From Blasia pusilla (lineage: Eukaryota; Marchantiophyta; Marchantiopsida; Blasiales), in NCBI GenBank assembly GCA_050084515.1, contig CM114273.1, forward strand, positions 14,322,001-14,386,000: a stretch of 64,000 bases of DNA, in the 5' to 3' direction. The notes below the pieces were generated by a model that saw only the letters and a program-made list of their open reading frames with translations, made no database searches and was not told where the DNA came from. The position numbers and the translations under genes are program-made. Positions 56,291 to 64,000 of this stretch are shown here, in pieces (position 1 is the stretch's first letter; each line of letters starts with the position of its first letter).

Positions 56291-57845
56291 TCGTGCCCCT
56301 CTCACACCATCACTCTCAATCTCACGAGTGATCCCTCAATCACTCAAACTAAACATACGGCACTCAATCTACACTCTCTCACTTAGACATGTGTTGTGCA
56401 GTAATAAGCAGCGTGGTGCGGTAAATCAACTGATCTATCCTCTCATCGACAAACCATCCTCAACTCTAGACATCCCATATAGATCTATGTCCCCTAAACC
56501 CATATATCATCGATGCTCTCAACATCAATATGAAACCCAATATGCCAAATAACTTCCCAATACCCCAAAATCCCTCACACGTGCAAGATAAGAGACCAGA
56601 ATGGGTAACTTGACAATAGTGTCGATGTTGTTCCTCGAGAATTGCAAATCTCGACCCCAACTCGGTCATGAAGAAAAATCCTCCAATCACCAAGTCGTAC
56701 TCCTCTCGTACTGATGTTGCTCAAACCTCCTTGATGTGCAGTGCACGTCCAACGGTCCAATGCGGCACTAGCGGCATAGAGCGGCTATAAATGGCACGGC
56801 ATTCGAGAATGGGGTGCGGAAGTCGGCGGCATATCCTCCTCAATCAGCAATTCACACGCTTTGCTCCTTAGTGAAGGAGCGATTCCGCGATCGAGACGGT
56901 GCGGTGCGGCAACGAGCGGCACGACGCGGCAATTGGCGGCGCGTTGTGGCTACGGGCGTCACGGCACGGCACTCGATCGTCGTCAAGCAACTACCAATCA
57001 CAACATAGCAGCATGAAATAAAAACTCAAACACCATAACCCGAGGTCACCTGCCATCATTGGTTGATGACGAAACTGTGATGACTTTGGCGGCCCAAACA
57101 AAGTACCTGATGGCGGCATAAGTCAGAGAATCAACGGTCGTCGTGGAAGATCCTCCACTCTATAATGGCGGCAATGACAACCAAGGGTGGATAATGGCCG
57201 AACGCGCCTCTAAGCAGCGCTAGGCGGCGGCAGCGGCGACTGACGATGGACGATGGACCATTGACGATGACGGTGATGGTGGACCATTGACGGTGACTGT
57301 GGGCCGTTGATAGTGACGATTGACGATCGTCGGCGGACCGTTGACGTTGACTATGACGACGGCGTCTGTTTTAGGGTTTGAACAATTTAACCCTAAAAAT
57401 CATCTAGCAATGTCAATTTTTCCAACTTCACAATCTACGAAAATGTCAAAAAATATTTTGAATCAAACATTCTTGTTAAAACTGACGGAGACTATCGTAA
57501 AGCCCCACGTCTCTTTCTCCTACATAAATTTTGGCAGCGCTTCCACGTTCATTTATTCCAACAAAAATATAAAACCTATGAAAATAAAAATCAGCAAGCT
57601 ACATGGTACTCCCAAGAGCATTGGCATGGGGAAATTTGCCCCCATACTAAATCCCTATCAAAAATTGGGCAACGCTTCCGCGCGCCACTCTTCCACACAA
57701 AAATCGGCAAAGGAAACATAAAAAATAAGCGGCTCCAGCTCCGGTGAGCACTCCCATGGACCGTTGAACGAGGAATACGATCCCCAACCTGCAAAACCCA
57801 CGACCTCCGCCATGAAGCTCTCTCACTCAACTCATTTTCTCTTTC
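56291..57845 (-). other. Element B leader
   Basis: Collinear with the leader of element A (12304-13905): GCGGCA-rich part (56770-56960), GGACCATTGACGATGACGGT-type repeat (57240-57350), and the two conserved GAAGCGTTGCC/GGCAGCGCTTCC boxes at about 57530-57545 and 57668-57680. Confidence 0.7.
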
Positions 57846-58331
57846 TAAATCAAGATCCAATCTCTCTCAACACCATAGCTCTCAAATGTGTGCACTCTCA
57901 CATGTCTCTCTCAATGTCAAACCCAAATCCACTCTCCTAATGAGAGGCTTGGGCAAGCAAGACCATAGTTCCGCCGCCTCATGCCAAGAGGTTCAACAAA
58001 GAGAAAATGAGCTCTCAAGCTCTCTCTCCTTGAGGTATACCCCTCCCCTCTCCCAAGCTCTCTCCATGGTAACTTATGCTCCCAAGTCTTGACCTGATAT
58101 AGGAGGTCAAGGGCCACTTCCCAAAATAAAAATTTGACCATATACTCAAAATGGTACTTACCTAAAATAGTAAGTTCTCAATATGGCTCCAAATGAGCCG
58201 AAACGAAGGGGAAACCTGCTCTCTCAAGTTTCTCGGGGTCTTAGCAAGTCATCCTCAACCTCTTAAGCATGTCCTCCACTACTCCAGAAGGCACTCTACT
58301 AGATTTCACTGGTCTATCCTAAAAGACGTGA
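57846..58331 (-). repeat. Element B 5' terminal repeat (A1)
   Basis: In element direction it starts TCACGTCTTTTAGGATAG and ends GGATCTTGATTTA, then enters the leader. No B repeat is present at this end. Confidence 0.85.
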
Positions 58332-58336
58332 TAGAG

Positions 58337-59088
58337 GTCGCAACAGTGCGGAAGGCGCCGCTAGGTGTGACGGCCGAGAAGTGTCGCAAAACTTGGTGGA
58401 GGCCACTCGCCTACGGATCCCCTTTCTCCCAAAAAATTTTTTCACTAAAATGATCCCCTAAAAATGCGGATTTCTCTATTTTTTCCTAACTTGATTGCCC
58501 CTCGTGCCAAAATTTCCCCAAATTGGGAGTTTTTTCCACTAATTCCCTAAATTCTAGGATCAACATCCCCAAAGATAAAATTCTTATTTCAACTGAAAAT
58601 TTCCTTTGTCCTATCCTCTAGGATGCAACCTGATTTCATTTTTCTACCTATCAACACGGATTTTTACCCAAGGATTTTGGAGGTTTCACTTGCACCTTGG
58701 AACGATGGCTCTGGCATCCCAACGAGAATTATTGTAACTTCACGCTGAGATGATGAAATTGTGCACCATTTCTTTTGCAGCGTACACAGCTTCCCGATCT
58801 ACAACCTCATCAAATTGGTTTCTCCATTAAATCTTCCACCATAAACTGACGTGGACTGTCGTGCAGCCCAACGTCTCTTTCTCCTACGTAAAATTTGGCA
58901 GCGCTTCTGTGCTAATTTCTCCCAAAGAAAATTGAAAACCTGTCACAAAACAAACCAACAAGCTACACGGTGCTCTCAAGAGCACCAGCATGGAGCAATC
59001 TGTCCCCATACTCAATTCCTATCAAAAATTGGGCAACGCTTCCGCTTGCCACTTTCTCGTATGAAAATCATAAAAGAAAATAAGCAAA
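58337..59088 (-). mobile_element. Relic of the same gypsy family (leader fragment)
   Basis: 58840-59060 matches the leaders of A and B, with GGCAGCGCTTCTG (about 58899), the perfect 18-bp palindrome GGTGCTCTCAAGAGCACC (58969-58986) and GGGCAACGCTTCCGC (about 59031). The copia element is inserted directly after it at 59089. The part 58337-58830 is unassigned. Confidence 0.55.
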
Positions 59089-59515
59089 TGTTGGATTCTC
59101 AACATCCACTTCTTTAAGCACCATTAAGATTAATCTGATCAGCCCCCTTGTATGAGGAGAAGCCTAGATTGAAGGTTCCGACTTAGACGTCGAAGGAGTC
59201 ATAGTAATATGACGTACGTGGTTTTAGGAGTAGCGTTACTAGGTTTATCTAACCCTATTTTGCATCAGGGTGCAAGGCACCCTGATGAAATTTTTTTCTA
59301 TTAATAGAAACGAAGAAAAATTGGTAAAAACCCTAGTTTTTCCGAGTAGTCAAATAGTCGGGAGCCGCAGTGGTAGCGTATTCTCGTATGTCGAGTTATC
59401 TCCCAGTTCAAGTTCCATCGAAGCTCTTCTGTGAGCGCACGGACGGACTAGGCCACTTTGTATCTCTAAGTTTTGTAACAATTTTAGTGATTTCGTCACT
59501 TTCTGTTTTCTCACA
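59089..59515 (+). repeat. Copia 5' LTR
   Basis: Starts TGTTGGATTCTCAACATCC and ends TTTTCTCACA, directly before the primer-binding site. It contains a short near-palindrome GGGTGCAAGGCACCC near 59267-59282. Confidence 0.9.
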
Positions 59516-59533
59516 TGGTATCAGAGTTGTAGG
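59516..59533 (+). promoter_or_regulatory. Copia primer-binding site
   Basis: TGGTATCAGAGTTGTAGG matches the 3' end complement of initiator methionine tRNA over the usual TGGTATCAGAG core and sits right after the LTR. Confidence 0.85.
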
Positions 59534-59587
59534 TTTTCCAGTATTTTGTATCTGGCGATCTAGTGTGTTTGCACAAAATCTTGAGAG

Positions 59588-60679
59588 ATGGCTACTTCTT
59601 CGTCAGTTTGTGCTCACCCTCCTCCGTTGGGTGAAGGGAAGTTAGATGGGTCTAACTATACGTTGTGGAAGTTCAAAATGAGAGCTATCCTCGAATCATT
59701 TGAGATCTGGGAAATGGCCACAGGGGTCGATTCAAATCCAGAAGCTAGTTTGAGTTCTGCATGTTCATCTTCATCTGGGGATATCGATCCTGTTGTATTG
59801 TTGGCATAGAGACGTAGAAACGCTGATGTTCTATATGCGATTGTCACAAATGTAACTGATTCAGTCATGACTCTCATTCAACATACAACCACTGCTGCTG
59901 AGGCGTGGAACATTTTGAAGAATCAGTATGAAACGAGGAATGAGACTCGGATTCAGAATCTGGAGAATCAACTTATGTCAGAGAAATTTTCAGAAGGAGA
60001 AAGCGCGGAGCAATTTTCGACAAGGATCAAGAATCTTCAAGATCAGATGGCGTCCGTAGGAATTTCAAAGTCTAGCGAAGATTTGGCACGTCGATGCAGA
60101 AGGATTTTGCCTCCAAGGTATGACAGTTTGGTCACTGCACTGAATACTCAAGTAAGACCCACGCCGCTTACTTTTGAACAATTTAGTGCAATGTTGGTAG
60201 AAGAGGAAATGCGCTTCAAAGCAAGAGAGGAAAGTGATGCAACATTTACTGCCAACGTACAGAGAGGTAGAAATCAGGATTACATTTCAAATATCGAGAA
60301 GAAATTTCCAAGAAAAGCCTTCAAATTCTTTTATTGTGGTAAGCTAGGTCATCTTATCAAAGATTGTAGAAAGAGGAGTCAGGATGAGAAGAACGGTTGT
60401 TTAAGACCTAAGAAGGAGTGTGGAAATTCTGTAGAACTAGGAGAACATGAAGTAGATGCTTGGGTAGCAATAGAAGAGTTTTGCACACAAGCAGAACATT
60501 CCACTAAGTCAAAGAGTGAAGATACATGGGTGCTCGATAATGGAGCATCTAGGCATATGACCAATCATAAGGATTGGTATAGCTCCTTACAGCCTCTACA
60601 AGAGCCCATCGTTGTTACTGTTGGGAATAATGCAAAGTGCCCTATAGAAGGGAAAGGCACAATTTCTTTAGTCTCATAA
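59588..60679 (+). pseudogene. Copia gag and protease
   Basis: One frame, interrupted by TAG at 59807-59809. The N-terminus has LDGSNYTLWKFKMRAIL and the middle has AWNILKNQYETRNE, typical of the copia gag (UBN2-type) domain. The zinc knuckle reads FFYCGKLGHLIKDC, with Phe in place of the first Cys. The protease motif is VLDNGASRHMTN, where Asp-Ser-Gly is expected. The frame ends in TAA at 60677 before the integrase frame. Confidence 0.85.
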
Positions 60680-60726
60680 AAAGGAGATGAAAATAAGTTA
60701 AGCGATGTCTTTATGACGTACCAGAG

Positions 60727-61471
60727 TTGAAGCGAAATTTGATTTCAGTGGCAGTATTATGTGATCGTGACCTAGAAGTTCGTTTCAAGAAAACTGGAGC
60801 AGTCATTGAAGATGCCAATGGGAAAGTAGTGGGTGAAGGTATACGACGTGGAAATATCTACGAGTTTTATGCTTTCACGACAAGTGTAGGTATAGATCTT
60901 AGTAGCAGTAAGTTGTGGCATGAAAGATTTGGTCACCTAAGCTTTCCCTTACTAAGTCAGATGCAGAAATTTGGCATGGTTGCTGATTTACCAACAATTT
61001 CTGGAGTGTCCGATACTTGTGAAGCTTGTATGATGGGCAAGCAACACCGACAATCATTTCCACAAGAGTCCAGCAATAGGGCAAAGGCTCCTCTAGAGTT
61101 GATACATGGTGACCTCTGTGGTAAAATGAGAACAGTGGCAGTAGGTGGTTCTTCCTACTTCTTTTTAGTTGTCGAAAATTATAGTAGGAAGATGTGGGTC
61201 TATTTCCTTCGTGATAAGGCAAGTGCTTTTGGAAAATTTAAAGTATGGCACAAGCTTGGTTGAGAATGAGACAGGAAAGAAGGTACAAAAGTTTGGCACC
61301 GATCGAGGAGGAGAATTCTTATCAACAGAATTCAACAAATATTTGGGGGAGCATGGAATCAAGCGACATTTAACCACGGCACATACACCACAACAAAATG
61401 GAGTTGTTGAGCGTCGAAACCGTACAGTGGTGGAGATGGCAAGATGTATGATGAAAGCAAAAGGTTTGTGA
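60727..61471 (+). pseudogene. Copia integrase, N-terminal and core
   Basis: Frame 1 carries the zinc domain (LWHERFGHLSFPLL, then CEACMMGKQH) and the first Asp (LIHGDLCGKM). A frameshift near 61230-61260 moves to frame 2, which has the second Asp (FGTDRGGEFLS) and Glu (PQQNGVVERRNRT). A stop follows at 61469. Confidence 0.85.
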
Positions 61472-61538
61472 AGGATTTTGGGCTGAAAAGTCACATTATC
61501 TTGCCGTATACATTCTAAATAGAAGTGCTACCAAGTCA

Positions 61539-63611
61539 GTGCAAGGCATGACTCCTCATCAATCATACTCAGGTAAGGTACCATCAGTCCAACATTTCAG
61601 GACTTTTGGTAGTGAGTGTTTTGTACATATTCCTGAAGCATCTAGGACCAAGCTGGAGTCCAGGAGCACGAAGTGCATCTTTATGGGATACAATGATGAG
61701 TCTAAAGCTTATCGCCTTTGGTGTCCTGAGGAAAAGAAGATGCTTGTGAGTCGTGATGTGGTGTTCCAGGAATAGCCTCGTCAAGTGGCGGATATCAGTG
61801 GTCCGTCCACATTATCATCAAACGAAGAGATAACCCACCAGAGCACACCACAAATATTTACACCAGATCATCAAGAAGAAAAAATTGGTGATGATTATAA
61901 AGAGCAACCTGCTCTTCCACTACGGTCGTCATACCCTAAGTGGATAAAGCAGCTCTTGGATGGTAAGGATCCACCAACAACTGATGAAGTTGTTACACAT
62001 CCAAGGAGATCCAAGAGACTAGAGGAGCAGAATAGAGCTTCCGCACATCTCGTCAACATGGCCTTGATGACAGAGGTCTTGAAGGTGGAAGAGCCATCAT
62101 GCTTGGATGAGGCCCTTGCTCATCCTCAATGGAGAGAGGCCATGCAGATGGAGATGGATGCTATTCAGAGGAATGAAACTTGGACTTTGGTTGAAAAGCC
62201 AAAGGATAGGAAGATAATACGCACCAAGTGGGTGTACAAGACCAAGTACAAGTCGGACGGTACATTGGATAAATTCAAAGCAAGGTTGGTCGCACAAGGA
62301 TGCTCACAAATCGAAGGTTTTGACTACTATCAGACTTTTTCTCCTACTGCAAGGATGACAACCATTCGAATTGTTCTAGCGATTGCAGGAACAAGACGTT
62401 GGCATGTATACCAATACGATGTGAAGTCTGCCTTTCTAAACGTGAGTCTCAAGAAGGAGGTATATGTTTCTCAACCACCAGGTTTTGAGACACGCGGATC
62501 AGAAGAGAAAGTTTGTTTACTTCATCGAGCATTGTATGGGTTGAAGCAAGCCCCAAGGGTATGGTATCAATGAATAGATACATTCTTTCGAGAGAAGGGT
62601 CTCATCAAGAGTCCGTCAGAAGCAAATTTGTATGTGTTTTGCGAAGATGGGATGTATATGTTGATAGTCTTGTATGTGGATGATCTGATCATCACAAGAG
62701 ACCACAGTAAGAAAATAGAGGAAATGAAGGGAGTGTTGAAATCTGAGTTTGAAATGTCAGATTTAGGTCTTTTGCACTACTTTATAGGGCTGGAAATTTG
62801 GCAACAGTCAGATTCTATTTTTCTCTCTCAGCAGAAGTATGCTAGAGAAATCTTGAAGGCATTTGGGATGACCGAGTGTAAGGCAGTGGTCTCACCAATG
62901 GAGGTAGAGTTGAAACTCTCGATGGAGGATGTTTCACCATTGGTAGATGAAAAGTTGTACAGAAAGCTTGTAGGCAGTTTGATATTTTTGTGTGACACTA
63001 GACCAGATATTAGCTTCGCTGTGGGAGTGTTGAGTAAGTTCTCAACTAAGCCTCGTGAGAACCATTGGAAGGCAGGGATGCGTGTGTTGAAGTACATCAA
63101 AGGTACTATCGAGTACGGCATCACCTATAGGGCAGGGACGGAAATGATAGGTTTTTGTGACTCGGATTAGGCAGGAGATTCCGATTCTCGAAGATCAGTT
63201 TCGGGTTATTGCTTCTTGGTAGGATCACGTATGGTGTCATGGGTCAGCAAAAAGCAACCTACAATGGCTCTTTCTTCTACCGAGGCAGAGTACAATGCGG
63301 CTTGTTATGCTTCTTGTGAAGCAATATGGTTGAGATGGATATTGGAGGACATAGGAGAAGCACCAGAAAGTGCTACTGTAATATGGTGTGACAATCAGAG
63401 TTGCATTTCCATAGCACATAATCTTGTGTTTCATGCTCATACGAAGCACATAGAGATCCAATATCACTTTGTTTGTGAATTGATCGAGAGAGAGGTTTTG
63501 AAGTTAGTCTATTGTCCAACAGAGGATAACCGTGCAGACATCTTCACGAAAGCTTTGAGCGGAGATCAACTTCACCGACATCTGAAGGGTCTTGGCATAG
63601 GTCCAAGATAG
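61539..63611 (+). pseudogene. Copia integrase tail, reverse transcriptase and RNase H
   Basis: One frame with stops at 61773 (TAG), 62571 (TGA) and 63168 (TAG). RT: KWVYKTKYKSDG, KARLVAQGCSQ, DVKSAFLNVSLKKEVYVSQP, LYGLKQAPRVWY, and the catalytic LYVDDLIITRD. RNase [29 protein letters not shown] and [11 protein letters not shown]. The last two stops fall where Trp is conserved in the family (TGG to TGA or TAG). Confidence 0.9.
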
Positions 63612-63632
63612 TAGTCCACATGAGAGTGGATA

Positions 63633-63643
63633 TTGAGGGGGGG
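63633..63643 (+). promoter_or_regulatory. Copia polypurine tract
   Basis: TTGAGGGGGGG directly precedes the 3' LTR start. Confidence 0.85.
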
Positions 63644-64000
63644 TGTTGGATCCTCAACATCCACTTCTCTAAGCACCATTAATCTGATCGGCCCCCTTGT
63701 ATGAGGAGAAGCCTAGATTGATGGTTTCAACTTAGACGTCGAAGGAGTCATAGTAATATGACATAGGTGGTTTTAGGAGTAGCGTTACTAGGTTTATCTA
63801 ACCCTATTTTGCATCAAGGTGCCGGGCATCCTGATGAAAAAAATTTCTATTGATAGAAACGAAGAAAAATAGGTAAAAACCCTAGTTTTCCCGAATAGTC
63901 AAATAGTCGGGAGCCGCAGCGGTAGCGTATTCTCGTATGTCGAGTTATCTCCCAGTTCAGGTTCCATCAAAGCTCTTCTGTGAGCGCACGGACGGACTGG
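63644..64000 (+). repeat. Copia 3' LTR, truncated by the window
   Basis: Starts TGTTGGATCCTCAACATCC and follows the 5' LTR for 357 bases, lacking AAGATT near its start. The last ~65 bases lie outside the window. Confidence 0.9.

Larger units (their letters stand above)
59089..64000 (+). mobile_element. Ty1/copia retrotransposon, 3' LTR cut by window end
   Basis: LTR, tRNA-Met-type primer site, gag, protease, integrase, RT, RNase H, polypurine tract and most of the 3' LTR follow in copia order. The two LTRs differ by about 5% plus a 6-bp indel by eye. Frameshifts and about five in-frame stops make it non-autonomous. It sits in the relic gypsy leader, so it is the younger insertion of the two. 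Confidence 0.95.

Overview
This window is nuclear DNA from a land plant. It contains an intact ten-exon gene for a plastid/cyanobacterial-type protein, a small secreted-protein gene with two introns, hAT, LINE, Ty1/copia and Ty3/gypsy debris, and long AT-rich spacers. The introns of the intact gene are short (165-364 bp) and the resident methyltransferase domain looks DNMT3-like. Both would suit a bryophyte or another non-angiosperm plant, but the sequence does not settle the lineage.

Layout: 1-1682 is the 3' part of a decayed hAT transposase gene. 1942-3155 is a ~180-bp tandem repeat. 3160-11840 is mostly AT-rich, with a LINE-type reverse-transcriptase tail on the minus strand (7053-8023). 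11848-30705 is Ty3/gypsy element A (plus strand), into whose gag gene element C (14115-23847, minus strand) has jumped. 30711-34000 is AT-rich with one relic terminal repeat. 34300-37860 is a small secreted-protein gene, possibly a PSY-type sulfated-peptide precursor. 37980-44180 is repeats and unassigned DNA. 44185-48161 (minus) is an intact gene for a lipid-A-disaccharide-synthase-related protein; its ten exons phase perfectly to 590 codons plus stop. 49971-50180 is an orphan coiled-coil exon. 50188-58331 is Ty3/gypsy element B (minus). 58337-59088 is a relic of the same family. 59089-64000 is a Ty1/copia element cut by the window end.

The main discovery is the family formed by A, B and C. 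Its polyprotein order is gag (two zinc knuckles) - aspartic protease - C5 cytosine DNA methyltransferase - reverse transcriptase - RNase H - DDE integrase - PHD finger. In copy C the protease and the methyltransferase N-terminus share one reading frame, and the methyltransferase C-terminus and the RT share another, so the methyltransferase is a built-in part of Pol. The PHD finger sits where chromoviruses carry a chromodomain.

The same three copies lack ordinary LTRs. Each has a repeat A1 at the 5' end and the order B1-A2-B2 at the 3' end, with the polypurine tract just before B1. A 5-bp target duplication (AACTT) lies exactly outside A1 and B2 of element A. This is the split-direct-repeat layout known from tyrosine-recombinase retroelements (Ngaro, PAT), here on an element with a DDE integrase.

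All three copies are dead, each by different deletions, frameshifts and stops. Several of the stops are CGA-to-TGA changes, as expected for methylated DNA.
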